Source: Kribbella jiaozuonensis (GTDB lineage Bacteria > Actinomycetota > Actinomycetes > Propionibacteriales > Kribbellaceae). Taken from it: a stretch of 64,000 bases of DNA. Positions 49,134 through 58,252 of this stretch are shown piece by piece. The stretch's first letter is position 1. Every line of letters begins with the position of its first letter. The position numbers and the translations under genes were made by a program. Location of the stretch: positions 2,108,001 through 2,172,000 of the forward strand of contig NZ_SZPZ01000001.1 of the NCBI RefSeq assembly GCF_005233875.1. Reading direction: 5' to 3'. The notes below the pieces were generated by a model. It was given only the letters and a program-made list of their open reading frames with translations, did no database searches and had not been told where the DNA came from.

Positions 49134-50221
49134 CCAACATCGGCATCGTCGGCACCGGAGTCATCTCCGGCACGTACCTCGACCACCTGGGCAAGCTGCC
49201 CGGTGTCGACGTGGTCGCGGTCGCCGACCTGGACCGCACCCGCGCCGAGGCGATCGCGGACCAGCACGAGGGCATCCGCGCACTCACCCCGGACGAGCTG
49301 TACGCCGCGGACGACGTCGAGATCGTGCTCAACCTGACCATCCCGGCCGCGCACGCTCCCGTGCACCAGGCCGCGATGGAGGCCGGCAAGCACGTGTACG
49401 GCGAGAAGCCGCTGGCCGTTGACCGCACTGCTGCCGAGCCGCTGCTCAAGTACGCCGCCGCGAACAACCTCCGCGTCGGCTGCGCACCGGACACCGTGCT
49501 CGGCACGGGGACCCAGACCGCTCGCGCAGTGATCGACCGCGGCGACATCGGCGTACCGCATGCTGCTTTCGCGGCCTTCACCACACCAGGCCACGAGCTC
49601 TGGCACCCGGCGCCCGAGTTCTACTACCAGCCCGGTGGCGGCCCGGTCCTCGACATGGGGCCGTACTACGTGACCAGCCTGGTCACCCTGCTCGGTCCGG
49701 TACGCCGGGTGACCGCGCGGGCCGGTCAGTCGAAGCAGGAGCGGAAGATCCACACCGGTCCGCAGGCGGGTACGACGTTCCCGGTCGAGGTGCCGACGCA
49801 CGTCACCGGCGTACTCGAGCACGAGTCCGGTGCGCTGACCACCGTCCTGATGTCGTTCGACGTCTGGGCGGCTCGCCTGCCGCGGATCGAAGTGCACGGG
49901 ACCGAGGGCAGCCTGTCGGTGCCGGACCCGAACGGCTTCGACGGCACGGTCGAGATCGCCACGGCCGAGCAGCGCGAGTGGACCGAGGTGCCGGTCGCCG
50001 GTGGGTACGCCGGTGCGGGCCGTGGTGTCGGCGTGGCGGATACGGCGAGGGCGCTTCGTCGCGGTGAGCCACACCGTGCTGACGGAGCGTTGGCGTACCA
50101 CGTGCTCGACGTACTCGAGTCCCTGCTCGACGCGGCGGTCCAGGATCAGCCTGTGGACGTCGCGAGTACGGTCCAGCGGCCTGCCGCCGTACCGTTGGGA
50201 GCGTCGCCCGAGACAGCCTGA
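49130..50221 (+). CDS. Gfo/Idh/MocA family oxidoreductase
   Basis: This 363-residue NAD(P)-dependent sugar dehydrogenase has N-terminal NIGIVGTGVISGTYLDHL (Rossmann), VAVADLDRTRAE, the catalytic-loop motif GEKPLAVD (E-K-P), and a C-terminal alpha/beta domain with GGGPVLDMGPYYVTSLVTLLGP. GTG 49130 overlaps the ThuA stop (GTGA); GTG 49118 is also possible. Together with ThuA it suggests oxidation of a glycoside or disaccharide at C3; the substrate is unknown. Confidence 0.88.
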   Translation: MTNIGIVGTGVISGTYLDHLGKLPGVDVVAVADLDRTRAEAIADQHEGIRALTPDELYAADDVEIVLNLTIPAAHAPVHQAAMEAGKHVYGEKPLAVDRTAAEPLLKYAAANNLRVGCAPDTVLGTGTQTARAVIDRGDIGVPHAAFAAFTTPGHELWHPAPEFYYQPGGGPVLDMGPYYVTSLVTLLGPVRRVTARAGQSKQERKIHTGPQAGTTFPVEVPTHVTGVLEHESGALTTVLMSFDVWAARLPRIEVHGTEGSLSVPDPNGFDGTVEIATAEQREWTEVPVAGGYAGAGRGVGVADTARALRRGEPHRADGALAYHVLDVLESLLDAAVQDQPVDVASTVQRPAAVPLGASPETA

Positions 50222-50284
50222 GGTCGAGGCTGAGACCCGCCCCACGCCGTAGTGCGTCCGTGTGGGTACTACGGCTCGGTAGAC

Positions 50285-50309
50285 TGGCACTCGGAACTTT
50301 CGAGTGCCA
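50285..50309. promoter_or_regulatory. CIRCE element (HrcA operator)
   Basis: TGGCACTC-N9-GAGTGCCA matches the CIRCE consensus (GCACTC-N9-GAGTGC, extended by one base pair on each side). It lies 21 bp before the hrcA start, so HrcA autoregulates the hrcA-dnaJ operon. TAGACT at 50280-50285 may be the -10. Confidence 0.92.
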
Positions 50310-50330
50310 AGGGTCGATCGAGAGAGGGTG

Positions 50331-51359
50331 ATGCGCGTGCTGGACGACCGCAAGCTGGATGTTCTCCGCGCCATCGTCGAGGACTACGTGGCGACCCATG
50401 AGCCGGTCGGGTCGAAGACGCTGGTCGATCGGCACAACCTCGGCGTCTCGCCGGCGACGGTCCGCAACGACATGGCCGCGCTGGAGGAGGAGGGGTACAT
50501 CACCCAGCCGCACACCAGCGCCGGCCGGATCCCGACCGACGCCGGGTACCGGCTGTTCGTCGACAAGCTCAGCACGGTCAAGACGCTGTCGATCGCCGAG
50601 AAGAAGGCGATCACCTCGTTCCTGGCCGGAGCTGTCGATCTGGACGACGTCGTCCGCCGTACCGTCCGGCTGCTCGCGCAGATCACCCGCCAGGTCGCGA
50701 TCGTGCAGTATCCGTCGCTCAACCGCTCGAGCGTCCGGCACATCGAGGTCGTCACGATGGGCGCGCGCCGGCTGCTGCTGGTGCTGATCACCAGCAACGG
50801 CCGGGTCGAGCAGCGGATCGTCGAGCACCCGCACGACGTCGACGAGCAGCTGATCGCCGACCTCCGCTCGCGGCTCAACTCGGTCCTCGCCGGGCAGCGT
50901 CTGACCGACGCGACGACCTCGCTGGGCGGCGTACCGGAGCTGTTCGCGCCGGGCGACCGGGCGCTGGTCGCGTCGATCGTCACCACGCTGCTCGAAGCGT
51001 TCACCGACGAGGTGGGCGAGCAGCGGATCGCGGTCGGCGGCGCGGCCAACCTGACCCGGTACGGCGACGACTTCGAGCGGAACGTCAAGCCGGTGCTGGA
51101 GGCGCTCGAGGAGCACGTGATCCTGCTCCGGCTGCTCGGCGAGGCGACGAACCCGCAGACGCTGACGGTCCGCATCGGCCACGAGAACCCGTTCGAGGAG
51201 CTGGCCACCACGTCGGTGGTCGCGACCGGATACGGGTCCAAGTCGGAGGCGCTGGCCACGCTCGGCATCGTCGGCCCGACCCATATGGACTACCCGAGCA
51301 CAATGGGCGCGGTGCGAGCCGTCGCCCGCTACGTCAGCCAGATCCTGGCCGACTCCTAA
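50331..51359 (+). CDS. hrcA: Heat-inducible transcriptional repressor HrcA
   Basis: HrcA represses class I heat-shock genes at CIRCE. The 342-residue protein has an N-terminal winged helix ([66 protein letters not shown]), then the GAF-like core and dimerisation domain ([41 protein letters not shown]). ATG 50331 with GAGAGAGG upstream is preferred; the in-frame GTG 50304 lies inside CIRCE and is unlikely. dnaJ follows 26 bp downstream. Confidence 0.97.
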   Translation: MRVLDDRKLDVLRAIVEDYVATHEPVGSKTLVDRHNLGVSPATVRNDMAALEEEGYITQPHTSAGRIPTDAGYRLFVDKLSTVKTLSIAEKKAITSFLAGAVDLDDVVRRTVRLLAQITRQVAIVQYPSLNRSSVRHIEVVTMGARRLLLVLITSNGRVEQRIVEHPHDVDEQLIADLRSRLNSVLAGQRLTDATTSLGGVPELFAPGDRALVASIVTTLLEAFTDEVGEQRIAVGGAANLTRYGDDFERNVKPVLEALEEHVILLRLLGEATNPQTLTVRIGHENPFEELATTSVVATGYGSKSEALATLGIVGPTHMDYPSTMGAVRAVARYVSQILADS

Positions 51360-51385
51360 ATGATGACAACCCCCTGGTCTGGAGT

Positions 51386-52528
51386 ATGAGCACCGATTAC
51401 TACGCCGTCCTAGGTGTCAGCCGTGACGCTTCACCGGACGAGATCAAGAAGGCGTACCGCAAGCTGGCACGCCAGTACCACCCGGACGTGAACGACTCCG
51501 AGGACGCGCACCAGAAGTTCCAGGAGATCGGGCGCGCCTTCCAGGTGCTCAGCGACCCGCAGAAGCGGCAGATGCACGACCTCGGCGGTGACCCGTTCGC
51601 GACCGCGGGCGCCGGGCCGGGCGGTGCCGGCTTCGGGCAGGCGTTCACGTTCACCGACATCATGGACGCGTTCTTCGGCCAGACCGGCGGCGCGACCCGT
51701 GGGCCTCGGCCGCGGACGAGGCGTGGTCAGGATGCGCTGATCCCGCTGCGGATCGACCTGGCCGAGGCAGCCTTCGGTACGACGCGGGAGCTGAAGGTCG
51801 ACACCGCCGTACTGTGTCCGACCTGTAGCGGGTCCGGCGCGGCGGCCGGGTCCGAGCCGGTCACCTGCGAGATCTGCCACGGGCGGGGCGAGGTGACGCA
51901 CACGCAGCGGTCGTTCCTCGGCGAGGTGCGGACGATGCGCCCGTGCCCGAACTGCCGCGGGTACGGCACGACGATCCCGAGCCCGTGCGTCGAGTGCGCC
52001 GGGGACGGGCGGGTGCGCTCGCGGCGTACCGTCACGGTGAAGATCCCGGGCGGCGTGGACAGCGGGACCCGGGTGCAGCTGTCCGGGCAGGGCGAGGTCG
52101 GGCCTGGCGGCGGGCCGGCCGGTGATCTGTACGTCGAGATCGAGGTCGAGCCGCACGACATCTTCACCCGTAACGGCGACGATCTGCACTGCACGGTCAC
52201 GCTGCCGATGACGGCGGCCGCGCTGGGTACGACGATCGACCTGCCGACGCTCGAAGGCGAGACGACGCCGCTGGAGATCCGGCCCGGCACGCAGTCCGGG
52301 ACCGGGCTGACGTTGACGGCTCGCGGTGTACCGCGGTTGCGTCACGCCGGCCGCGGTGACCTGATCGTCCAGGTCATCGTCGAGACCCCGACGAAGCTCG
52401 ACGACGACCAGGCCGAGCTGCTCCGCCAACTCGCCGTCGCCCGCGACGAGGAACGCCCCCAGGGCCAGGTCCAAGCCACCCACAAAGGCGTCTTCGGCCG
52501 CCTCCGCGACGCCTTCGGCGCCCACTAG
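51386..52528 (+). CDS. dnaJ: Chaperone protein DnaJ
   Basis: DnaJ is the Hsp70 co-chaperone. The 380-residue protein has the J domain with HPD (residues 32-34) at 1-65, a Gly-rich region with [10 protein letters not shown], four zinc-finger CxxCxGxG repeats ([32 protein letters not shown]) and the C-terminal substrate domain ([35 protein letters not shown]). It is the second copy type usually linked to hrcA in actinobacteria. CIRCE-controlled with hrcA. Confidence 0.97.
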   Translation: MSTDYYAVLGVSRDASPDEIKKAYRKLARQYHPDVNDSEDAHQKFQEIGRAFQVLSDPQKRQMHDLGGDPFATAGAGPGGAGFGQAFTFTDIMDAFFGQTGGATRGPRPRTRRGQDALIPLRIDLAEAAFGTTRELKVDTAVLCPTCSGSGAAAGSEPVTCEICHGRGEVTHTQRSFLGEVRTMRPCPNCRGYGTTIPSPCVECAGDGRVRSRRTVTVKIPGGVDSGTRVQLSGQGEVGPGGGPAGDLYVEIEVEPHDIFTRNGDDLHCTVTLPMTAAALGTTIDLPTLEGETTPLEIRPGTQSGTGLTLTARGVPRLRHAGRGDLIVQVIVETPTKLDDDQAELLRQLAVARDEERPQGQVQATHKGVFGRLRDAFGAH

Positions 52529-52578
52529 ATGCTGACCGGGCGCCTGCGGCGCCTGCTTGCGGAGGAGGTGCTCGGTAG

Positions 52579-53295
52579 GTGGGCGTCGCGGTGTTCTTTC
52601 ACCCCGACCTCGTCGGAGACGAGTTGGTGCTCGACGGGCCGGAGGGTCGGCATGCTGCCGTGGTTCGGCGGATCGGGGTGGGTGAGCGCATCCGGCTGAC
52701 GGATGGGCACGGGGCCTGGGTCGAGGGGCCGGTCGTGGGTGCCTCGAAGGCTGCGCTGACTGTGGCGGTTGATGAGCGTGGGAGTGTGGCCGCGGCTGAG
52801 CCGCGGGTGGTTGTGGTGCAGGCTGTGCCTAAGGGGGAGCGGGCCGAGCTTGCGGTGGAGATGTTGACCGAGGTCGGCGCGGATGTGATCGTGCCGTGGA
52901 ATGCGGAGCGGAGTCAGTTCCGGGCGAGTCCGGAGCGGGTGGAGAAGACGCTCGCGAAGTGGCGGGCGTGGGCGTTCGAGGCGAGCAAGCAGTCGCGGCG
53001 TACGTGGTTCGCGGAGGTCGCGCCGATCGCATCCACAGCCGAGGTCGCGGACCGGCTCGCCCACGCGGCGCTCCCCGTCGTACTGCATGAAGAAGCGACC
53101 AGCCCACTCGCGTCGCTGCAGGTCCCACCCTCCGGCGACATCGTGCTCGTCATCGGTCCCGAAGGCGGCATCGCCCCGACCGAGCTGAAGACCTTCGACG
53201 TCGACCCGGTCCGCCTCGGCGACACCGTACTGCGGACCTCCACGGCCGGCGTCGCCGCCGCAGCCGCCCTCCTCGCCCGCTCCCGCTGGACCTAG
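52579..53295 (+). CDS. rsmE: 16S rRNA (uracil(1498)-N(3))-methyltransferase
   Basis: RsmE methylates U1498 in helix 44 of 16S rRNA. The 238-residue SPOUT-fold enzyme has an N-terminal PUA-like domain (GPEGRHAAVVRRIGVGERIRLTDG), then QAVPKGERAELAVEMLTEVGADVIVPWNAERSQ, FEASKQSRR, VLVIGPEGGIAPTEL (SAM site) and VRLGDTVLRTSTAGVAAAAALL (trefoil knot). It follows dnaJ by 50 bp in the conserved order. GTG 52579 is the start. Confidence 0.95.
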   Translation: MGVAVFFHPDLVGDELVLDGPEGRHAAVVRRIGVGERIRLTDGHGAWVEGPVVGASKAALTVAVDERGSVAAAEPRVVVVQAVPKGERAELAVEMLTEVGADVIVPWNAERSQFRASPERVEKTLAKWRAWAFEASKQSRRTWFAEVAPIASTAEVADRLAHAALPVVLHEEATSPLASLQVPPSGDIVLVIGPEGGIAPTELKTFDVDPVRLGDTVLRTSTAGVAAAAALLARSRWT

Positions 53296-53300
53296 CTAGA

Positions 53301-53311
53301 CTGTTAGACAG
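53301..53311. promoter_or_regulatory. Small palindrome upstream of the ArsR gene
   Basis: CTGT and ACAG around TAG form an 11-bp inverted repeat 26 bp before the ArsR start. It may be an autoregulatory site; weak. Confidence 0.3.
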
Positions 53312-53337
53312 GAACCGAACAACAAGGATCGAGCACG

Positions 53338-53667
53338 ATGGCCGTCGAGACCGCGAGAGCACGCACGCTGAGCCACGTCGACCCGGCCGAGGTACCACTC
53401 CAGACGGCCCTCGACGCGCTCGCCGACCCGGTCCGCCGCTCGATCCTGCGCGACCTCGCCACCCACGCCGACTGGTCCCGCGCCTGCGGCACCTTCGACC
53501 TCCCGGTCAAGAAGGCGACCGCCAGCCACCACTTCGCCGTACTCCGCTCCGCCGGCCTGATCGAACAACGCGACGAAGGCGCCCGCCGCCTGAACCGCCT
53601 CCGCCGCACCGAGTTCGAGAAGTCCTTCCCCGGCCTCCTGTCAGCGACGATCGACCGCGCGGACTGA
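53338..53667 (+). CDS. ArsR-family helix-turn-helix regulator
   Basis: This 109-residue winged-helix regulator has ALDALADPVRRSILRDLATHADWSRACGTFDLPVKKATASHHFAVLRSAGLIEQRDEGARRLNRLRR, the ArsR/SmtB layout (A-D-P-x-R, S-H-H recognition helix). No metal-binding cysteine pair is visible apart from one Cys, so it is probably not a metal sensor. It follows rsmE by 42 bp. The target is unknown. Confidence 0.85.
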   Translation: MAVETARARTLSHVDPAEVPLQTALDALADPVRRSILRDLATHADWSRACGTFDLPVKKATASHHFAVLRSAGLIEQRDEGARRLNRLRRTEFEKSFPGLLSATIDRAD

Positions 53668-53725
53668 CAACTCTTACAAACCCCGAACACGGTCCCGAAG
53701 CTCCTCGAACGCCGGCCGGGCAGAG

Positions 53726-53757
53726 TCGTTCTCGTCAGCACGAAGGCACGAGAACGA
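53726..53757. promoter_or_regulatory. Inverted repeat abutting the SD of the secreted-protein gene
   Basis: TCGTTCTCGT and ACGAGAACGA, 10-bp arms with 12 bases between, lie immediately upstream of GAGG. It could be an operator or an mRNA hairpin that affects initiation at 53768. Confidence 0.45.
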
Positions 53758-53767
53758 GGAGCAGAAC

Positions 53768-54190
53768 ATGCGCAGGTCTGTGCGCGGTGCGATCGCGGCC
53801 GGTACGTCGGCGGTCGTCCTGGTCGGCGGACTCGTCGGGAGTACGACGATCGCCGCGGCCGATCCGACCCCGGCGCCGTCACCGAGTACGTCGTACAAGC
53901 AGGTCACGCTGAGCCCGGAGGATTCGCAGAAACTCTGCGCCGACCGGCTGCCGAAGATGCTCGAGCGGCGCGACAAGCTGGCCCAGCGGATCGGCGGCGG
54001 CGCCGACGTGAAGGGCTCGGTCGCCTGGCTGAAGGCGCGGGCCGCCGAGCAGAAGACGAAGGGGCACACCAAGGTCGCGGACCGGTTGGAGAAGCGTGCC
54101 GAACGCCGCTCCGGGCGGCTCCAGGACCTCGGTGCGGCCAAGACGAAGCTCGAGGCGTTCAAGGCGAAGTACTGCCAGGCGGCCAAGTGA
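53768..54190 (+). CDS. Small secreted protein, hypothetical
   Basis: This 140-residue protein has a signal peptide (MRRSVRGAIAAGTSAVVLVGGLV...AAA) and a Pro/Ser/Thr-rich linker. The mature part is helical and charged: DSQKLCADRLPKMLERRDKLAQRI, VAWLKARAAEQKTKGHTKVADRLEKRAERR and CQAAK at the end, with two cysteines that could pair. No family is recognised. GAGGAG precedes the ATG. Its stop overlaps the start of the next lipoprotein gene (TGATG), so they are coupled. Confidence 0.7.
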   Translation: MRRSVRGAIAAGTSAVVLVGGLVGSTTIAAADPTPAPSPSTSYKQVTLSPEDSQKLCADRLPKMLERRDKLAQRIGGGADVKGSVAWLKARAAEQKTKGHTKVADRLEKRAERRSGRLQDLGAAKTKLEAFKAKYCQAAK

Positions 54191-54399
54191 TGCGCAAGGT
54201 CCTGGCCGTCCTGCTCGGTACGGCGTGTCTCGGACTCGGACTGACCGCCTGCGGCAGCTCCGGCAACGAGCCCGGTGGGCAGGGCACCGGTCCTGCTCCG
54301 GCGACCCGACAGGTGGGGTCGCCGGAGCAGGAGCTCGATCAGATCGGGTCTACGCTGGACGCGATCGATCGCGAGCTGGCCGGGGACGAGACACCCTGA
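54190..54399 (+). CDS. Small lipoprotein, hypothetical
   Basis: This 69-residue protein is mostly signal peptide with the lipobox LTAC (LGLTACGSSG), a Gly/Pro linker and a short acidic helix (EQELDQIGSTLDAIDRELAG). It is coupled to the secreted protein gene before it (TGATG) and precedes a two-component system by 23 bp. It may sense or modulate that system, but this is only context. Confidence 0.65.
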   Translation: MRKVLAVLLGTACLGLGLTACGSSGNEPGGQGTGPAPATRQVGSPEQELDQIGSTLDAIDRELAGDETP

Positions 54400-54422
54400 C
54401 CGAGGATTCCCGGGAGCACAGG

Positions 54423-55124
54423 ATGGCCGACGCCGGTCGCGGGCTGGTCCTGGTGGTGGAGGACGAGGCGGCGATCGCCGAGGTGATCGAGCTGTACCTG
54501 CGCCGCGACGGATTCGCCGTCCGGATCGAGTCGGACGGCGAATCGGCGCTGGCTGCCTGGCGGCGGCTGCACCCGGTCGCGGTGATCCTCGACATCGGTC
54601 TGCCGGGCCGTGACGGCGCCGATGTCTGCCGGACGATGCGGGCCGCGGGCGACTGGACGCCGGTCCTGTTCGTCACCGCTCGCGACGACGAGCTCGATCG
54701 CCTGCTGGGACTCGAGCTCGGCGCCGACGACTACGTGACCAAGCCGTTCAGTCCGCGGGAGCTTGCCGCCCGCGTCCGGACCGTCCTCCGGCGCGCGTCC
54801 GGCGGCGTTCCGGCCGGAGCCTCGCCGGCCGGCGAAATACTCTCGGTCGGCCTGGTGCGCGTCGATGCCGGTCGCCGACGGGCCTGGGCGGGTGAGGCCG
54901 AGGTGAACCTGACGTCGACCGAGTTCGAGCTGCTGGCGCAGTTGCTGCGGCGGCCCGGCCGCGTGTTCGAGCGTGACGAGCTGCTCAGCTCGGTCTGGGG
55001 GTACCAGTCCGCCGCCGGCACCCGCACGGTCGACGTACACATCGCCCAGTTGCGTGCCAAGCTCGGCGCGGCCAGCCCGATCCGCACGGTCCGCGGCGTC
55101 GGCTACGCGGCCGAACACGACTGA
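54423..55124 (+). CDS. OmpR/PhoB-family response regulator
   Basis: This 233-residue regulator has an N-terminal receiver domain (VVEDE, phospho-acceptor Asp57 in VILDIGLPG, Lys107 in YVTKPFS) and a C-terminal winged helix (VNLTSTEFELLAQLLRRPGRVFERDELLSSVWGY, TRTVDVHIAQLRAKLG). It is coupled to the histidine kinase gene (TGATG overlap at 55124) and lies 23 bp after the small lipoprotein. The target genes are unknown. Confidence 0.93.
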   Translation: MADAGRGLVLVVEDEAAIAEVIELYLRRDGFAVRIESDGESALAAWRRLHPVAVILDIGLPGRDGADVCRTMRAAGDWTPVLFVTARDDELDRLLGLELGADDYVTKPFSPRELAARVRTVLRRASGGVPAGASPAGEILSVGLVRVDAGRRRAWAGEAEVNLTSTEFELLAQLLRRPGRVFERDELLSSVWGYQSAAGTRTVDVHIAQLRAKLGAASPIRTVRGVGYAAEHD

Positions 55125-56518
55125 TGGCCGCCGAGGTCCGAACGCCGGACCAGGCCGGTCGCGGCTCGTTGGCCACTCGCATCGTGCTGACCTGTGTCGC
55201 CGTCGCCGGAGTCGCCGTACTGGTGGCCGGTCTGGTGATGGCGGGCCTGGCCAGACGTTCGGCGCAGAACGTACTGCAGCAGTCGTTGGCCGCGCAGGCC
55301 GACGTGATCGCCGGGCAGGTGGACCAGCGCGGCCTGAGTTCACGTGCGGCCGGGCTCGGCCGGGTTGCGCAGGTCGTCCGCGGGCAGGGCATCGTCGTCG
55401 TACTGCTCCTGCCACGGCGCGGCGTCCAGTCGACCGACGGATCCTCCACCCAGGCAGCGATCACGGCCGGGCTCGGCGAGATCGGCAGTACGCAACAGAT
55501 CTCCACCGAGGTGCGGGTCGGCGGTACCGACTACCTGGTGGAGGCCCGCGGCCTCGGCGACAGCTCGGGATTCGCGTTGGTGGAGCCGGTCCGGTTGGCT
55601 GCCGACACCCGGCGGACCCTGGTTCGCAACATCTTGTTCGCGCTCGGCGCCGGTCTGCTGGTCGCTGCCCTGGCCGGGACCCTGCTCGGGCGGCTGCTCG
55701 GGCGTCCGTTGCGCCGTACCGCGGATGTCGCCGCGGCGATGCGTCAGGGCCGACGCGACCTCCGGGCACCGGTGGAAGGACCGACCGAGGTGGCCGAGGT
55801 GGCTGCCGCGGTCAACGAGCTCTCGATCGCGTTGCAGCACAGCGAGGCGCGGCAGCGCGAGTTCCTGCTCTCGGTCTCGCACGAGCTGCGTACGCCGCTG
55901 ACCGCCGTGCACGGGTTCGCCGAGTCGCTCGCGGACGGGGTCGCCACCGATCCGCGGCATGCCGGTCACGTGATCCAGCAGGAGTCGCAGCGCCTCGAGC
56001 GGCTGGTCAGTGACCTGCTCGACCTGGCCCGGATCGGAGCGGATCAGTTCCAGCTCGACCTCGCCCAGGTCGATCTACGGGAGACGCTGGTCGCGTGCGC
56101 CGAGGTCTGGCGCGTTCGTTGCGAGCGGCAAGGTGTCCGGTTCCGGCTCGACCTGCCGCCGGTGCCGGCGGTCACGACGACTGATCCGCGCCGGATCCGG
56201 CAGGTCCTGGACGGCCTGGCCGAGAACGCTCTGCGCGTCACTCCGCCGCAGGCACAGCTCACGATGTCGCTCGGCCACGCGCCCGGTGCCGTCACGATCC
56301 AGGTCCGCGACGGCGGTCCGGGGCTGGCTGTCGAGGACTACGCGGTCGCGTTCGAGCCCGGCGTACTCAATCAGAAGTACCGCGGCCGGCGGCCGGTCGG
56401 TTCCGGAATCGGCCTCGCGCTGGCGCACGGGCTGGTCACGCGGCTCGGTGGCACGCTCACCGCAGGTCCAGCACCGGAAGGCGGCGCGGCGTTCACGCTC
56501 GTGCTGCCGGCTACTTGA
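55124..56518 (+). CDS. Sensor histidine kinase
   Basis: This 464-residue membrane kinase has TM1 at about residues 20-42, an extracytoplasmic sensor of about 125 residues, TM2 at about 169-187, a HAMP domain (RPLRRTADVAAAMRQGRRDLRAPV), the HisKA box with His253 (FLLSVSHELRTPLTAVHGFAE) and an ATPase domain with the N-box LAENALR, G1 VRDGGPGL and G2 GSGIGLALAHGL. It pairs with the response regulator at 54423. The stop overlaps that of the convergent gene at 56511 by 8 bp. Confidence 0.93.
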   Translation: MAAEVRTPDQAGRGSLATRIVLTCVAVAGVAVLVAGLVMAGLARRSAQNVLQQSLAAQADVIAGQVDQRGLSSRAAGLGRVAQVVRGQGIVVVLLLPRRGVQSTDGSSTQAAITAGLGEIGSTQQISTEVRVGGTDYLVEARGLGDSSGFALVEPVRLAADTRRTLVRNILFALGAGLLVAALAGTLLGRLLGRPLRRTADVAAAMRQGRRDLRAPVEGPTEVAEVAAAVNELSIALQHSEARQREFLLSVSHELRTPLTAVHGFAESLADGVATDPRHAGHVIQQESQRLERLVSDLLDLARIGADQFQLDLAQVDLRETLVACAEVWRVRCERQGVRFRLDLPPVPAVTTTDPRRIRQVLDGLAENALRVTPPQAQLTMSLGHAPGAVTIQVRDGGPGLAVEDYAVAFEPGVLNQKYRGRRPVGSGIGLALAHGLVTRLGGTLTAGPAPEGGAAFTLVLPAT

Positions 56519-57632
56519 CGACGATCGTCTTCGAGTCCGTGTTCGTGATGCTGCCGTCGGCGTCGGAGATCAGGTAGGCGTCGATCTGCCACGGGCCCGG
56601 ACTGAGCGAGACCGAGAACGTGAACGGCGAGAACTTCTGGCCTTCCTCGGTGGTGGTGAAGCTCTTCTTCGTCTCGCGGGTCTTCAGATTGGTCAGCTGG
56701 TAGTTCACGGTCGCTTCGAACGCGTTCGCGGTGCCCTGCACCGTGACCTTGCTGCCGGTCACCGCGCCCTCGCTCGGCGAGGTGATCCAGACCAGCGCCT
56801 GGACGTCCGCCGCCTGCGCCCGGCCGAGCGGCGCACTGGTGTCGACCTGGCCGAACAGCTTCTGACCGGCCCGGCCCTGCTGGGTGATCTGGACCGCGGA
56901 CGTGTCGTCCGCCAGCGCGCCCTGCACCGTGTAGATCAACTGCTGCGTCGCGACGTTCGCGAGGTCGGGGGCCAGGGTGGTCTTCGGCAGCTGCTTGAAG
57001 TCGACCGTCACGACCCCGTCCGAGCGGGTCACGGAGTTGACCGCGGCGCCGCGCCAGACCGAGTAGTAGTCCGGGTCCTCCGGCTGCTTGGTGGTCATGA
57101 TCCGGACGGCTTCCTCGGCGGGATGGCCGCTGACCTTGGACCACGTGCGGTACAGGCGAGCCGTCGACTTCGCCTGCGCACCGACGTTCGCCCCGAGCCA
57201 ATAGACCGGTACGACGGCACTCGACACGGACTGCTCCGGCTTCCCGCGGTCCGCCGGCTGCGATGTCTTCACGGCAGGTGACGTCGCCCGCGGCACCGTC
57301 GCCGGGGCAGGAGACGGCGTAACCCTCGATGGCGTCTGACTCTGCGGTACTTCGGAAGCGCTCGTCGTCGTACCCGGGCCGGCCACCGCGTCGCCGTCGT
57401 TCGCGAGGTTGTTGTTCCCGTTGAACACTGTGAACGCGCCGATCGCCGCCGCGGTGCCGACCGTGGCCACGCCGGCGGTCAGGAGCCAGGGGCGGCGGGC
57501 GGGTCGGCGCTGCGCGTGCGCGCGGGCGCGGATCTCCGGCAGCGCGTCGGTCGGCTCGATCCGGTCGGCCTCGTCGTGCAGGGCCCGGCGCATCAGCTCG
57601 TCGAACGGCTCGTTCGGGTTCTGGTCGTTCAT
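56511..57632 (-). CDS. Membrane-anchored protein with GerMN and Gmad2 (immunoglobulin-like) domains
   Basis: This 373-residue protein starts with a cytoplasmic part (NEPFDELMRRALHDEADRIEPTD), has one membrane segment at about residues 49-70 (WLLTAGVATVGTAAAIGAF), and a Thr/Ser/Pro-rich linker. Outside, a GerMN-like domain (VPVYWLGANVGAQ, RLYRTW, VTVDFKQLP) is followed by a Gmad2 immunoglobulin-like domain (ALVWITSPSEGAVTGSKVTVQGTANAFEATVNYQL). The start overlaps the sigma factor stop by 4 bp, so it is probably a regulator of that sigma factor (inference). Confidence 0.8.
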   Translation of the reverse strand: MNDQNPNEPFDELMRRALHDEADRIEPTDALPEIRARAHAQRRPARRPWLLTAGVATVGTAAAIGAFTVFNGNNNLANDGDAVAGPGTTTSASEVPQSQTPSRVTPSPAPATVPRATSPAVKTSQPADRGKPEQSVSSAVVPVYWLGANVGAQAKSTARLYRTWSKVSGHPAEEAVRIMTTKQPEDPDYYSVWRGAAVNSVTRSDGVVTVDFKQLPKTTLAPDLANVATQQLIYTVQGALADDTSAVQITQQGRAGQKLFGQVDTSAPLGRAQAADVQALVWITSPSEGAVTGSKVTVQGTANAFEATVNYQLTNLKTRETKKSFTTTEEGQKFSPFTFSVSLSPGPWQIDAYLISDADGSITNTDSKTIVVK

Positions 57633-58138
57633 ACGTTCTGCTCCAGGAGCTGGCGCAGCGACTTGGTCGCGCGCGCGGCGTGGCTCTTCACGGAGCCCCG
57701 GCTGATGCCCATCGTGTCGGCGATCTCGGCCTCCGACAGGTCGCCGTAGTACCGCAGCACCATCACGGTGCGCTGCTTCTCCGGCAGGGTCCGCATCGCC
57801 TCGATCACCCGGTCGGTCTCGGCGGTCCGCAGTACCGCCTGCTCGGCGCTGGGCTCGTCGGGGAGTGACTTCGGGGTGTGCTTGTCCACGACGACCAGGT
57901 GGCGCTGGCGGGACCGGCAGCGGTTCACCACCGCGGTCCGCAGGTACGCGAGCGCCTTGTGCGGGTCGCGCAGCCGGTGCCAGCGACCGTGCATCGCGAC
58001 GAACGCGTCCTGCACGATCTCTTCGGCCGCACCGGTGTCGCGCAGCAGCAGCGAACCGAGGCGGACGAGCGAGGTGTAATGCGCGGTGTAGACAGCCGTC
58101 AGCGCCTCGTCGGCATCCCACGAGGACTCATGTGTCAC
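57629..58138 (-). CDS. SigE-family RNA polymerase sigma factor
   Basis: This 169-residue ECF-type sigma factor has region 2 (YTSLVRLGSLLLRDTGAAEEIVQDAFVAMHGRW) and region 4 (LPEKQRTVMVLRYYGDLSEAEIADTMGISRGSVKSHAARATKSLRQLL). The GTG start at 58138 gives a typical N-terminus. It is coupled by a 4-bp overlap to the membrane-anchored gene at 56511, the same layout as the pair at 8477-10227. The target promoters are unknown. Confidence 0.9.
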   Translation of the reverse strand: MTHESSWDADEALTAVYTAHYTSLVRLGSLLLRDTGAAEEIVQDAFVAMHGRWHRLRDPHKALAYLRTAVVNRCRSRQRHLVVVDKHTPKSLPDEPSAEQAVLRTAETDRVIEAMRTLPEKQRTVMVLRYYGDLSEAEIADTMGISRGSVKSHAARATKSLRQLLEQNV

Positions 58139-58252
58139 GCACTCTTCGTACACCACGGCCGGTTGAGCCACGAAAAGACGACGCCAAGACCCTGTCCCAG
58201 GTTGACAACAGAGCTGACACCGAATGGCCCGATCTGATGGGAACCTGAGGGG

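Noticed and set aside
50304..50330. GTG 50304 as the hrcA start
   Set aside because: It lies inside the CIRCE operator; ATG 50331 has a better SD and gives the family N-terminus.
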